Source: Sphingobium_A sp965228065 (GTDB taxonomy: Bacteria > Pseudomonadota > Alphaproteobacteria > Sphingomonadales > Sphingomonadaceae). From it: DNA of 64,000 nucleotides. The notes beneath the pieces were generated by a model. It had not been told where the DNA came from, made no database searches, and saw only the letters and a list, made by a program, of their open reading frames with translations. The stretch lies in the NCBI GenBank assembly GCA_965228065.1, contig OZ245788.1, forward strand, positions 372,001 through 436,000, in the 5' to 3' direction. Made by a program: the position numbers and the translations under genes. Shown piece by piece: positions 35,000 to 44,094 of this stretch; position 1 is the stretch's first letter; every line of letters begins with the position of its first letter.

Positions 35000-35760
35000 C
35001 GCGGCGGCATCCGCAAGGCGCCGTCGAGGCGGATCGTCTCGCCGTTGAGCACGGGGTTCTCGACGATATGCATCGCCATCATCGCGAATTCGTGCGGATG
35101 GCCGAGCCGCGAGGGATGCGGCACCGAACGCCCGAGCGACGCGCGCACCTCGTCGGACAGACGCGCCAGCAACGGGGTGTCGAAAATGCCCGGCGCGATC
35201 GTGCAGACTCGGATCGCCTTGGAGGCCAGATCGCGCGCGGCGACGAGCGTCATGCCGACGATGCCCGCCTTGGACGATGCATAGGGGATCTGGCCGATCT
35301 GCCCTTCATAGGCCGCGACCGACGCGGTCATGATCACGACACCGCGCTCGTCCTCGGCCGGCGCGTTGCGCGCCATCGCCGCCGCGGAGAGGCGCAGCAC
35401 GTTGAAACTGCCGATGAGATTGGTGTGGATGACCTGCGCATAGGCGTCGAGCGAGCCCGGCTGCCCTTCCTTGTCGAGCACGCGCATCGTGTGGCCGCGC
35501 GCGGCGCAATGGACGGTGGCGCGCAACGGCGCACGGGATGCAGCGGCGGCGACCGCGGCGGTCATCTCGTCCGCGCTGGTCACATCCGCCGCGACGAAAT
35601 GCGCCTGCGGCCCCATGGCGCGCGCGACGGCCTCTCCGTCCGAGGTCGCCAGATCGACGATCGTCACCGTCGCGCCATGCGCGATCAGCCGTTCCGCGGT
35701 CGCCCGTCCCAATCCCGATGCGCCGCCCGTCACGAGCGCGCCGATGCCATCGATCTTCAC
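34996..35760 (-). CDS. Short-chain 3-hydroxyacyl-CoA dehydrogenase (type II-like)
   Basis: 254 residues with TGGASGLG, VHCAARG in the NNAG position, a Ser-containing MTASVAAYEGQIGQ and YASSKAG. The overall pattern resembles HSD17B10-type 3-hydroxyacyl-CoA dehydrogenases, and the position between hydratase and thiolase supports beta-oxidation step three. The start is GTG at 35760, 6 nt after GGGAGG; an open frame upstream runs into the thiolase gene and is not used. Confidence 0.9.
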   Translation of the reverse strand: MKIDGIGALVTGGASGLGRATAERLIAHGATVTIVDLATSDGEAVARAMGPQAHFVAADVTSADEMTAAVAAAASRAPLRATVHCAARGHTMRVLDKEGQPGSLDAYAQVIHTNLIGSFNVLRLSAAAMARNAPAEDERGVVIMTASVAAYEGQIGQIPYASSKAGIVGMTLVAARDLASKAIRVCTIAPGIFDTPLLARLSDEVRASLGRSVPHPSRLGHPHEFAMMAMHIVENPVLNGETIRLDGALRMPPR

Positions 35761-35776
35761 GTCAGCCTCCCAAGTC

Positions 35777-36955
35777 TCAAAGTCGTTCGATGATGGTGGC
35801 ATTGGCCATGCCGCCGCCTTCGCACATGGTCTGCAGGCCAAAGCGCCCGCCAGTCTGCTCCAGCGCGTTGAGCATCGTCGTCATCAGCCGCGCGCCCGAT
35901 GCGCCCAGCGGATGGCCGAGCGCGATCGCGCCGCCACGCGGATTGAGCCGCGCCGGATCGACGGCGAATTCGCGCGACCAGGCGAGCGGCACGCTGGCGA
36001 AGGCCTCGTTGACCTCGAAATGGTCGATCGCATCGATCGCCATGCCGGACTTGGCGAGGATCCGCCGGGTCGCCGGGATCGGCGCGGTGAGCATCATCAG
36101 GGGATCGTCGCCCACGACATCGAACGCGACGAAACGCGCGCGCGGGGTGAGGCCAAGCTGCTTGGCCATCCGGTCGCTCGCCAGCAGCATCACGGCGGCG
36201 CCATCGGTGATCTGCGAGGCATTGCCAGGCGTCACGCCCCAGACGATCTCGGGATAGCGCCGAGCAAGGTCTTCGTCAGCAAAGGACGGCTGCAACGCCG
36301 CAAGCGTCCCGGCGGTGGTGTCGGCGCGGATCGTCTCGTCCTCGCTCACCAGCGTTTCGCCCGCCTGGACCGGTGCGATCTCCGATACGAACCCGCCGCC
36401 CGCCCGCGTCTCGGCGGCGCGGCGATGCGATTCCGCGGAATAGCCATCCATCTCGTCGCGCGAGATGCCCCAGCGTGCCGCGATCAGCTCGGCGGAAACG
36501 CCCTGCGAGACGAAGCCCGGCGCATAGGCGGCATTGAGCGTTGGGCCGTAAATGTCCCGGCCCATGCGCGCGCTACCCAGCGGGATGCGGCTCATCGACT
36601 CGATCCCGCCGGCGATGACCAGATCATAAGCGCCCGCGGCGATGCCCTGCGCGGCGAAATGGACGGCCTGCTGGCTCGATCCGCATTTGCGCTCGATCGT
36701 GGTGGCAGGGACATGGACGGGGAAACCGGCGGCGAGCAACGCCATTCGGCCGACATTGTTATATTGCTCGCCGACCTGGCTGACACAGCCCATCAGCACA
36801 TCGTCGACCAAAGCCGGATCGATGCCCGTCCGCGCAACGAGAGCCTTCAACGTGCCGGCGAGCAGTTCGACCGGATGGATATCGGCAAAGGCGCCGCTTG
36901 CCTTGCCCCGCGCCATGGGGGTCCGCACCGCATCGATGATATAGGGGGTCGGCAC
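35777..36955 (-). CDS. Thiolase (acetyl-CoA C-acyltransferase)
   Basis: 392 residues, normal thiolase length. Nucleophile Cys91 in ERKCGSSQQA, His in GGAIALGHPLGASGARL, and the second Cys in MCEGGGMANATIIERL. It cleaves a 3-ketoacyl-CoA with CoA. Start is GTG at 36955 behind AAAGGACG. It is flanked on the same strand by an acyl-CoA dehydrogenase (17 bp upstream) and the dehydrogenase-hydratase pair, forming a complete beta-oxidation set. Confidence 0.94.
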   Translation of the reverse strand: MPTPYIIDAVRTPMARGKASGAFADIHPVELLAGTLKALVARTGIDPALVDDVLMGCVSQVGEQYNNVGRMALLAAGFPVHVPATTIERKCGSSQQAVHFAAQGIAAGAYDLVIAGGIESMSRIPLGSARMGRDIYGPTLNAAYAPGFVSQGVSAELIAARWGISRDEMDGYSAESHRRAAETRAGGGFVSEIAPVQAGETLVSEDETIRADTTAGTLAALQPSFADEDLARRYPEIVWGVTPGNASQITDGAAVMLLASDRMAKQLGLTPRARFVAFDVVGDDPLMMLTAPIPATRRILAKSGMAIDAIDHFEVNEAFASVPLAWSREFAVDPARLNPRGGAIALGHPLGASGARLMTTMLNALEQTGGRFGLQTMCEGGGMANATIIERL

Positions 36956-36971
36956 TATCCGTCCTTTCGGG

Positions 36972-38129
36972 TCACAGCGATCGCGCGATCAGCAGTTTCA
37001 TGATTTCGGTGGAGCCCCCGTAGATGCGGTAGCCGCGGGCATCGCGGTACATCTGGGAGATGGGATATTCGTCCATATAGCCGTAGCCGCCATGCAGCTG
37101 CAGGCACTGGTCGACGATGCGCGCCTGCGCCTCGGTCACCCAATATTTGGCCATCGACGCGGTGGCGGCATCGAGCGTGCCGGCCATCAGCCGCTCTGTG
37201 CAGTGATGCAGGAAAACCTTGGCGATGGTCGCGTCGGTCTTGGCCTCGGCCAGCCTGAACTGGCTGTTCTGGAAATCCATCAGCTCGCGCCCGAACAGGC
37301 GGCGTGCGCGGACATAGTCGACGGTGCAATCGAGCGCGGCCTCGATCATCGCCATTGCCTGCCACGCGATGACGAGCCGTTCCTGCGGCAATTTATCCAT
37401 CAGCATGGCGAAGCCGCCGCCCTCGCGCCCGAGCAGGCATTCCGCGGGCACGCGCATGTCGCTGAAGAACAGCTCGACCGTATCGCGCGCGCCCTGCCCC
37501 AATTTGTGGAGCAGCCGGCCGCGGCTGAAGCCTGGCGTGCGGGTGTCGACCAGGAACAGCGATATGCCCCTGGCGCCCGCCGCCGGATCGGTCCGCGCCG
37601 CGACGATCACGGTGGAGGCGATCAGCCCGTGCGAGATGAAAGTCTTCTGCCCGTTGATCACCCAGTCGTCGCCGTCGCGCACTGCGGTCGTCTTCATGCC
37701 CTGGAGATCGGATCCGGCGGCAGGCTCCGACATGGCGATGGCGAGGATCTCCTCGCCGCTGGCCGCGCCGGGCAGATGGCGGCGCTTCTGCGCCTCCGTC
37801 CCATATTGGAGGATATAGGGCGCGATCACCGCGCTGTGCAGCGGAATGGTGAAGTTGAGCGCGTGGCGGCGGCCGAGCTGTTCGATCAGCGCGACATCGA
37901 AGCGGAAATCCGCGCCCGCGCCGCCATAGTCCTCCGGGATCGACATGCCGAGCAGGCCCGCCTTGCCGGCTTCGCGCCACAAGGCCGGCGGCGTCGATCC
38001 CGCCTCACGCCAGGCCGCAAGCTGATCGGGTCCGCAATGCGCGTCGAGGAAACCGCCCGCCGCATGCTCGAACATCGCGAGTGCTTCGTCCTGCATGTAA
38101 TCCGGGCGTGGAACGTCCAGAACCGGCAC
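36972..38129 (-). CDS. Acyl-CoA dehydrogenase, isovaleryl/long-chain type
   Basis: 385 residues with AMSEPAAGSDLQGMKT, GQKTFISHGL and C-terminal GGYGYMDEYPISQMYRDARG..IYGGSTEIMK. The medium-chain Glu position is Gly, and a Glu in LPQERLVIAWQ is the expected base in the isovaleryl/long-chain branch. It would desaturate the acyl-CoA that the downstream hydratase, dehydrogenase and thiolase then shorten. Start GTG 38129 follows GGGAGATG. Upstream lies a dispersed inverted repeat. Confidence 0.93.
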   Translation of the reverse strand: MPVLDVPRPDYMQDEALAMFEHAAGGFLDAHCGPDQLAAWREAGSTPPALWREAGKAGLLGMSIPEDYGGAGADFRFDVALIEQLGRRHALNFTIPLHSAVIAPYILQYGTEAQKRRHLPGAASGEEILAIAMSEPAAGSDLQGMKTTAVRDGDDWVINGQKTFISHGLIASTVIVAARTDPAAGARGISLFLVDTRTPGFSRGRLLHKLGQGARDTVELFFSDMRVPAECLLGREGGGFAMLMDKLPQERLVIAWQAMAMIEAALDCTVDYVRARRLFGRELMDFQNSQFRLAEAKTDATIAKVFLHHCTERLMAGTLDAATASMAKYWVTEAQARIVDQCLQLHGGYGYMDEYPISQMYRDARGYRIYGGSTEIMKLLIARSL

Positions 38130-38427
38130 CGATCATCTCCCACCCCAAGGCAACGAGAGACCGTCATAACGGTGGAAGGAGCCCGGAAAAGTGCGGACGG
38201 GTGCGGTGCAAGACCGACTGCGCGTGGAGGCAAAGGTGGGGGGAGGACTGTCGGGCGAACAGCGTCGCTACCCTCGCCCCCTTCAGGGAGAGAGGGTGAT
38301 CGAGCGCAGCGAGATCGGGAGAGGGGGGCGTCGGGGGTGTCCTTGGCGCCGGCGGTTTATCCTGCCCCGACTTCCCCCTCTCCCCAACCCTCTCCCCCTA
38401 AAGGGGGTGAGGGAGTCAGTGCTCTCG
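38130..38427. other. Intergenic region with dispersed inverted repeat
   Basis: These ~300 bp separate two same-strand genes of the cluster. The right half is an inverted repeat (38271-38412). The left half presumably carries a promoter for the dehydrogenase-thiolase operon, but no boxes are clear. Confidence 0.45.
38271..38412. repeat. Dispersed inverted repeat, purine/pyrimidine-rich
   Basis: CCCTCGCCCCCTTCAGGGAG and the following GAGAGGGTGATCGAGCGCAG form the left arm (38271-38326). The right arm (38372-38412) is its imperfect reverse complement (CCCCCTCTCCCCAACCCTCT, then CCCCCTAAAGGGGGTGAGGG). It resembles the non-coding repeats commonly found between genes in alphaproteobacteria and could fold into a long hairpin that insulates the two transcripts. 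Confidence 0.6.
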
Positions 38428-39162
38428 CTACAACGTAACCGCAGCACCCCCGCACACGCGGAGGCCGGAGCCCGTGGTGAAGCTGGCCTGATCCGACGCC
38501 AGGAACAGCGCGGCCGCCGCGACCTCGGCCGGATCGCCCAGCCGGTGCATCGGCGATACCGTTTCCAGTGCGTGACGGACGGCGGGGTCGGTCATGTGGG
38601 CGCTGGCCATGGGAGTCAGGATGACGCCGGGCTGGATGTAATTGACGGTGATGTTGGATGCGGCAAGGTCGATCGCCATGCCCTTGCTCATCCCGGCCAC
38701 CGCGTGCTTGGACGCGGTATAGGCGGTCATTGCCGGCTGGCTGAGATCGGACAGGATCGAGCCGAGATTGACGATCCGGCCGCCACCCCGTTGCTTCATC
38801 AGCGGCACCGCGAGCTGGGACAGGCGGAAGGGCGCGGTGACGTTGACCGCGAAGATGCGGTTCCAATTCTCCAGCGTCTCATCCTCGAACGGCGTCGAGA
38901 TCGCGATGCCGGCATTGTTGACCAAGATATCGAGTGCGCCGAACGCATCGCGCACCGCATCGATGATCCGGGCCGGCGCGTCATCATCGGTCAGGTCGAT
39001 CTTCAGCGTCTCGATGATCCCGGCCTCCGCCGGGAAGCGCGCATCCTCGCGATCGACCGCGAACACCCTGGCGCCCTCCCTGGCGAAGCGCGTGGCGATC
39101 GCCTGGCCCAGCCCCATTGCCGCGCCGGTGACGATCGCGACCTTGTTTTCCAGTACAGCCAT
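38428..39162 (-). CDS. Short-chain dehydrogenase/reductase
   Basis: 244 residues of classical SDR: TGAAMGLGQAIA, VFAVDRED (acidic residue after strand two, NAD-type), NNAG, LGSILSD and YTASKHAV. It lies 11 bp downstream of the FAD-linked oxidase on the same strand, so the two may act on the same hydroxy compound. The substrate is unknown. Confidence 0.92.
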   Translation of the reverse strand: MAVLENKVAIVTGAAMGLGQAIATRFAREGARVFAVDREDARFPAEAGIIETLKIDLTDDDAPARIIDAVRDAFGALDILVNNAGIAISTPFEDETLENWNRIFAVNVTAPFRLSQLAVPLMKQRGGGRIVNLGSILSDLSQPAMTAYTASKHAVAGMSKGMAIDLAASNITVNYIQPGVILTPMASAHMTDPAVRHALETVSPMHRLGDPAEVAAAALFLASDQASFTTGSGLRVCGGAAVTL

Positions 39163-39173
39163 ATGAACCCTCG

Positions 39174-40556
39174 TCAGAACAGGACGTCGCGGTTGAGCAG
39201 CCGACCGGGATCGAGCGCGGCGCGGACGCGGCGCATCATCTCCATCTCGCCGGCATGTTTGTGCGCGGGCAGGAATTCGCGCTTGAGCTGGCCGATGCCG
39301 TGCTCGGCGGTGATTGCGCCGTCGAATTCGCGCAGCGCGCGGAACACGCAGCGCTCGACATTGCTTTCCTCCGCCACCGTATCGGCGCCGACATGCACGG
39401 CGATATGGATATTGTTGTCGCCGAGATGGCCGAAAGTGGCGGTACGCAGGATCGGATAGACGGCGCGCAATTCGGCCTTCGCGCGCTCGGCGAAGGTTTC
39501 GACATGCTTGATGTCGACGCTGACGTCGAACGAGACGAACGGGCTCATATCCCGGACGATGATCTCCGCCCCCTCGCGCACGCGCCAGAGATCGGCGATC
39601 TGGCGGTTGGAGGCGGCGGTGACCGCGTCGGCGATCAGCCCGGCATCATAGGCTTCGGACAGGAAGCCGTCGAAGACCAGCTGGTCGAGCTCGGCATGAT
39701 AGCCCATCGCCTCGATCAGCACATAAGCGCCCTGGCCGGGCTCGACCGGCCGCCATTCCGATCCATTGGCGGAAATCAGGTCGTAATAATCGGGCCACAT
39801 CACTTCGAACGCGGACAAAGTGGGCAGGCGCCGCGCGCGACCGAGCAGTGCGAGCAGCCGATCGTGATCGGGCACCGAGACGAACGCCACCGACTGGCTG
39901 GACGGCGCGGGCACCAGCCGCATCACCGCGCGCGTGACGATGCCCAGCGTGCCTTCGGATCCGACCAGCATATGCTTCAGGTCGTATCCCATATTGTTCT
40001 TGATCAGCCGGTTCATCGCCGAGACGATCGTGCCGTCGGCCAGCACCGCCTCTATGCCGAGCAGGCTCTGTCGCGTCATGCCCCAGCGCAACACGCGATT
40101 GCCACCGGCATTGGTCGCGATCGTGCCGCCGATCGTCGCCGTGCCCTTGGCGCCGAGATCGATCGGATAGAACATGGCCTGGGCAGCGGCGGCGGTCTGC
40201 AGCGCCTCGACCGTCACCCCCGCCTCGACCACGGCAAGCTGGCCGATCGGGCAAATCTCCTCGATGCGGTTCATCCGTTCCAGCGAGATCGCGATCTCGT
40301 CCGCGCCGGTATAAGCGCCGCCCGACACGCCGGTGCGGCCGCCATGCGTCACCACGCGCTGTCCGCGCATATTGCACAGCGCCATGACCGCGGACAGTTC
40401 GGCAGTGCTTGCCGGGCGGACGATCATCGCCGCCAAAGGCGGCACCGGCCGGAACGGATCGCACGACCGGCTGCGCACATCCTCGCCGGTCAGCACGCCG
40501 CGTGCGCCGACGATGTCGAGGATCTCATCGAGCAATGCAGGCGGCGTTCCGATCAT
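39174..40556 (-). CDS. FAD-linked oxidase (GlcD/D-2-hydroxyacid dehydrogenase type)
   Basis: 460 residues. FAD-binding type 4 domain: VTHGGRTGVSGGA, GTATIGGTIATNAGGNRVLRWG and GSEGTLGIVTRAVMRLVPAP. C-terminal domain: FGHLGDNNIHIAVHV with metal-binding His, and ITAEHGIGQLKREFL. Members oxidise D-2-hydroxyacids or related compounds and pass electrons to a flavoprotein or the respiratory chain. ATG 40556 gives the usual family length; an ATG at about 40613 with a better ribosome binding site adds 19 residues and cannot be excluded. Confidence 0.9.
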   Translation of the reverse strand: MIGTPPALLDEILDIVGARGVLTGEDVRSRSCDPFRPVPPLAAMIVRPASTAELSAVMALCNMRGQRVVTHGGRTGVSGGAYTGADEIAISLERMNRIEEICPIGQLAVVEAGVTVEALQTAAAAQAMFYPIDLGAKGTATIGGTIATNAGGNRVLRWGMTRQSLLGIEAVLADGTIVSAMNRLIKNNMGYDLKHMLVGSEGTLGIVTRAVMRLVPAPSSQSVAFVSVPDHDRLLALLGRARRLPTLSAFEVMWPDYYDLISANGSEWRPVEPGQGAYVLIEAMGYHAELDQLVFDGFLSEAYDAGLIADAVTAASNRQIADLWRVREGAEIIVRDMSPFVSFDVSVDIKHVETFAERAKAELRAVYPILRTATFGHLGDNNIHIAVHVGADTVAEESNVERCVFRALREFDGAITAEHGIGQLKREFLPAHKHAGEMEMMRRVRAALDPGRLLNRDVLF

Positions 40557-40730
40557 GATGCACGGCGTAACATCGTGCGGCGGACAGCGACAGCGGCGGG
40601 CCAGCCTGTGCATGTGCCCGCCCTTGCCCAGCCGCGAACCCGCGCGTTGCGCGGCGGGGCAAGCCGCTTCTCCCGTCCGGGTAATCGCTCCCGGCCGCGC
40701 TCCGGTACACCCGGTCGCGAGGAGAGACCT

Positions 40731-41528
40731 ATGGATCTGAAGCTGACGGGAAAGCGCGCGCTGATCACGGGAAGCAGCGCGGGGATCGGGGCCGGCGTCG
40801 CGGCCAGGCTGGCCGACGAAGGCGCGCGGGTCTGCGTGCACGGCCGCGATGCCGCGCGCGCAGACCAGGTGGCACAAGAGATAAAGGATCGCGGCGGCGA
40901 GGCGTTCGTCGCGCTCGGCGACCTGACCAGCGATGCAGGCGCGGCGGCCGTCGCCAGCGAGGCCGTGGCCCGGCTGGGCGGGATCGACATATTGGTCAAT
41001 GTGACGGGCGGAACCGGCGACGACGCCTTCACCTGGGACAACACATCGCCCGCGCAATGGGCCGAGCAGTACGAGCTCAACACGCTCTCCGCCGTCCGCA
41101 TCATCGGCCAGGTCACCACCGCGATGAAGGGGCTGGGCTGGGGCCGGATCATCCAGATCGGCAGCATCGCCGCATCGATGCCGCTGCCGCACCAGGTGCC
41201 CGCCTATTGCGCGTCGAAGGCGGCCTTGCCGGTGATCGCGGTCAGCCTGGCCAAGACGCTCGCGGGCACGGGCATCACCGTCAACACCGTCACGTCGGGC
41301 TATGTCGAGACGCCGCTGCTGCGCCGCTATGCCGCCACGGTCTCGGGCGGACGCCCGTGGGAAGAGGTTGCGCCCGAAATGGTGAGCGCGCTGGGCATTG
41401 CCGCGGGTCGCTTCGGCCTGCCCGCCGATCTCTCCGCACTCGTCGCCTTCCTCGCCAGCCCGATGGCCGACTGGATCAACGGATCGAACATCAGGATCGA
41501 CGGCGGCCAGTGCGGCTTCGTCAACTGA
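40731..41528 (+). CDS. Short-chain dehydrogenase/reductase
   Basis: 265 residues: TGSSAGIGAGVAARL, CVHGRD (Arg, NADP-type leaning), NVTGG in place of NNAG, IGSIAAS and YCASKAA. It is divergent from the FAD-linked oxidase (174-bp gap) and followed 17 bp later by a SnoaL-like gene, a pairing also seen earlier in the cluster. ATG 40731 follows GAGGAGAG. Confidence 0.92.
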   Translation: MDLKLTGKRALITGSSAGIGAGVAARLADEGARVCVHGRDAARADQVAQEIKDRGGEAFVALGDLTSDAGAAAVASEAVARLGGIDILVNVTGGTGDDAFTWDNTSPAQWAEQYELNTLSAVRIIGQVTTAMKGLGWGRIIQIGSIAASMPLPHQVPAYCASKAALPVIAVSLAKTLAGTGITVNTVTSGYVETPLLRRYAATVSGGRPWEEVAPEMVSALGIAAGRFGLPADLSALVAFLASPMADWINGSNIRIDGGQCGFVN

Positions 41529-41545
41529 CCCAAGGAGCCAGCACC

Positions 41546-42061
41546 ATGACGCTTCCCGATCTCGCCACGCTGCACGCGATCCACCAGCTCAAATACCGCT
41601 ATGTCCGCGGCCTCGACACGCAGGACTGGGCGCTCGTCGCGCGCTGCTTCACCGCCGACGCCCGGGTCTGGTACAATGACGGCAAGTTCACCCAGAGCGG
41701 CCGCGAGAACATCATCGCCTTTCTCGCCAGCCTGCTCGACGGCACATTCCATAGCAGCCACATCGTGCTTCATCCGGAGATCGAACTGACCGGCCCCGAC
41801 AGCGCGACGGGCATCTGGCGGCTGCAGGATATCGTCCATTTCACCGGCCCCAACCCCGCCTTCGGCGACGCGAATATCGAGGGCGGCGAGGAGATGACGG
41901 GCGCAGGCTATTATTACGACGACTATGTCCGCGAGGCAGATGGCTGGAAGATCGCGAGCATGGGATATTCCCGGCTGTTCGAGCAGATCGAACGGCCACA
42001 GGGCCGGGCGGTGCGGGATCTGGATATCAATCTGTCGCGCGGGGTTCCGGCGGTGTCCTGA
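41546..42061 (+). CDS. SnoaL-like (NTF2-fold) protein
   Basis: 171 residues: LHAIHQLKYRYVRGLDTQDWALVARCFTADA at the N-terminus, HSSHIVLHPEIELTG and a C-terminal YYDDYVREADGWKIASMGYSRL. The pattern resembles the bile-acid dehydratase and ketosteroid-isomerase-like group. ATG 41546 follows AAGGAG. It is the last gene of the catabolic cluster before the accessory patch. Confidence 0.88.
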   Translation: MTLPDLATLHAIHQLKYRYVRGLDTQDWALVARCFTADARVWYNDGKFTQSGRENIIAFLASLLDGTFHSSHIVLHPEIELTGPDSATGIWRLQDIVHFTGPNPAFGDANIEGGEEMTGAGYYYDDYVREADGWKIASMGYSRLFEQIERPQGRAVRDLDINLSRGVPAVS

Positions 42062-42237
42062 TCGGCATTCGGCGATTCAAACGCGAAGCCGCCCCCAATC
42101 CCGTTCGGGTCGGGCCGCAAGAACGGCGATTAACCGTCCAGTCGACCCCTTGCAGCTCGGCACAGCGGACACCGGCAGCGGATCGGCTGGAATCGCCCCA
42201 TTTGCGGACATGACGGTCGATCGGGTAGCTTCCAATA

Positions 42238-42729
42238 ATGAGCACAGTTCCAGATAGCATGAGGCGGATTTTTGAAGCCGCAGGATGGAGCGAGGGTCGC
42301 GTAGTTGATGTAGCTTCAGGCGTGCCAATCCATCATCCTGCACACAGAGTTCTTGCCGAACTTGGCGGTCTCACGCTGACGTACCCAGCGCCGAATATAT
42401 GCTCAATCGAGTTTCAGCACGTGACCGAAGGAGCATCGGACCTGATCGCTTGGGCGGCGGCGCTCGAAACGGATTTTGTCAGCATCGCGGAAGAGGATGA
42501 TGGTCACGCCACGCTATATTTGAGTGGTCTCGGACAGGTTGTCGGACGTAGCAATGTCCATCCCGCTTGCTTTTTGGTTGGGCGAACCATCGGCGAGGCG
42601 CTCGAAGCGATTGGAAGCGGCAAACGTGCTCAGCCGATGTTGCTTCCTGATGAGAACAACGTGACCCTTTATGGCGTTACCTTTCGTCAAGGCGACGACG
42701 AGGTAATCGGACCCGACGACCTTCTATAA
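42238..42729 (+). CDS. SUKH-3-like immunity protein
   Basis: 163 residues. The N-terminal MRRIFEAAGWSEGRVVDV followed by VLAELGGLTLTYP and a middle ACFLVGRTIGEALEAIG match the SUKH-3 family, immunity proteins of polymorphic or contact-dependent toxins. No toxin gene is adjacent, so it is an orphan or reflects past transfer. Composition is less G+C-rich than the neighbouring catabolic genes. The ribosome binding site is weak. The first copy of a four-fold repeat follows about 30 bp after its stop. Confidence 0.75.
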   Translation: MSTVPDSMRRIFEAAGWSEGRVVDVASGVPIHHPAHRVLAELGGLTLTYPAPNICSIEFQHVTEGASDLIAWAAALETDFVSIAEEDDGHATLYLSGLGQVVGRSNVHPACFLVGRTIGEALEAIGSGKRAQPMLLPDENNVTLYGVTFRQGDDEVIGPDDLL

Positions 42730-42760
42730 AGCTACGGCAGCCTGCGGCTCACGGAAAGAC

Positions 42761-42800
42761 GGCTTTCCACCACTTTCGGCCATCCGCGCGCCGTGGACGG
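42761..42800 (+). repeat. Accessory-patch ~40-bp repeat, copy A
   Basis: Begins GGCTTTCCACCACTTTCGG and ends GCGCCGTGGACGG. It shares the consensus CTTTCCACCCA..TCTCGGTCGGTCCG..CGCCGTGGACG with copies B (43676), C (44001) and D (44501), all in the same orientation. It lies between the SUKH-3-like gene and the 171-residue secreted protein gene. Confidence 0.55.
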
Positions 42801-42964
42801 CCGCTGAATCCGACCAGTCAGGAAGCGCCCCGATTGCTGCCGTTCGTTCACGATCGTAGCGCGCCTCAAAGCAGACGCTGGAGAGATCATCGGGACCGGC
42901 TTCCGCGTCTACGAAACGAAGACGGCTCCGGTTTCTCACCAGAAAATTTTCCTCGTAAATCCTG

Positions 42965-43480
42965 TCAGTTCGTTCGATTGAATATTTGCTTATAAACAAT
43001 CGGCGCAGAGAGCAATGGACTGACGATGGTGGTATCCACCACCAGATCCTGACCAACACTGCGATAGGTTGTGATCCGATCACTGTCGTCGCCATGGAAT
43101 GTTAAAGAAATCGCTTCACCATTCGCTGTTGCCGATACATCAAAAACAAGCGATTCAATGAGCTTCCACTTGACCGGATCTTCGCCTATCCAAACGATGA
43201 TAGGCGCTTTATCATCATAGGTGATCCCGACTCGACTTCCTGCAATCGAGATTCTCATTCTAACTACCGCAATGGACTTGATTAGCTTCCTGCGAGCGAA
43301 AGGGCGCTTGGCACTGGAAATGCCTGCAATAGCGCTGTCGATTGTTTTAAAGGCGTCGTCGCTCCGCTCCCGGTCCAGAACATAGCCGCCTGAAATTACA
43401 CCATGGGCCGGGTTCGCTGAGCCCGCGCCAGAGATCAGGATGGTCGCTCCAATCGCCGCCGACAAAGTCCAATGACGCAT
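42965..43480 (-). CDS. Secreted protein of unknown function (171 aa)
   Basis: A signal peptide (about 1-22, ending GSANPA) is followed by a soluble domain with no family I recognise. It contains paired beta-strand stretches such as KSIAVVRMRISIAGSRVGITYDD and LVFDVSATANGEAISLTFHG. ATG 43480 follows GAGGAGAG and begins a clean signal peptide; a longer upstream frame crosses repeat B and is rejected. Composition is less G+C-rich than the catabolic cluster. Function is unknown. Confidence 0.75.
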   Translation of the reverse strand: MRHWTLSAAIGATILISGAGSANPAHGVISGGYVLDRERSDDAFKTIDSAIAGISSAKRPFARRKLIKSIAVVRMRISIAGSRVGITYDDKAPIIVWIGEDPVKWKLIESLVFDVSATANGEAISLTFHGDDSDRITTYRSVGQDLVVDTTIVSPLLSAPIVYKQIFNRTN

Positions 43481-43675
43481 CACGCTCTCCTCAAATCCCT
43501 CTGCTCGCCGTGACAGGTGTAGTGACGATCCGACTTTGCGCATAGGTGAGGCCTTGGTTGTCAAATCAACGGACTTCCTCACATTTGTAGGCGCACATAC
43601 TGGCGGACGGCTGACTGTATCGATAGGCCGAGCCTCGCGGCCGCAAACTCGATCCTCAAACTCGAAAGCGGACCA

Positions 43676-43708
43676 GCCGCTCTCCACCCATATCCCGTCG
43701 GTCGGGAG
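43676..43708 (+). repeat. Accessory-patch ~40-bp repeat, copy B
   Basis: Contains CTCTCCACCCATATCCCGTC and GGTCGG; the right part is truncated compared with copies C and D. It lies between the 171-residue secreted protein gene and the 67-residue gene. Confidence 0.5.
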
Positions 43709-43765
43709 AGCCAAGGCTGGCGATAATAGCGGACTGGCTACAAACGCCGCACTTGCGATTGTTAG

Positions 43766-43969
43766 TCAGGCGGAATCTACGCCACGTCGGATGTAGAATT
43801 GTTCCCAACCGACCGGAGCGGGGTTCTCATTCGCGTAATGCCGCTTCGCATCATCATGCTTGCGCGCAAACCACTCGTTGAAATCCCATAGATAGTCTTC
43901 ACCAACGCCCATCCTCCAGCCGATGGAGCCTGCTGGAATGTTAGGGTGGGCGATCCAAGGAGGTGTCAT
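43766..43969 (-). CDS. Small conserved-looking protein of unknown function (67 aa)
   Basis: Starts MTPPWIAHPNIPAGSIGWRM and contains GEDYLWDFNEWF and a C-terminal GWEQFYIRRG. The aromatic-rich, well-ordered composition and lack of low-complexity shadow character suggest a real gene. There is no strong ribosome binding site, no signal peptide and no recognised domain. It sits between repeat copies B and C on the minus strand. Confidence 0.55.
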   Translation of the reverse strand: MTPPWIAHPNIPAGSIGWRMGVGEDYLWDFNEWFARKHDDAKRHYANENPAPVGWEQFYIRRGVDSA

Positions 43970-44000
43970 CCGGGCAGGATAACCCTGCGAATGGAACGCA

Positions 44001-44042
44001 GCAATCCACCCACTCTCGGTCGGTCCGGACGCCGTAGACGAG
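44001..44042 (+). repeat. Accessory-patch ~40-bp repeat, copy C
   Basis: Contains AATCCACCCACTCTCGGTCG and GTCCGGACGCCGTAGACG, one of the two fullest copies. It lies about 30 bp upstream of the 67-residue gene and about 50 bp after the 121-residue gene (both minus strand). Confidence 0.55.
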
Positions 44043-44094
44043 GCCCGAATCCTGCCCGTCAGCTAACGCCGCATTTGTGGTCGTATCGCGATAA

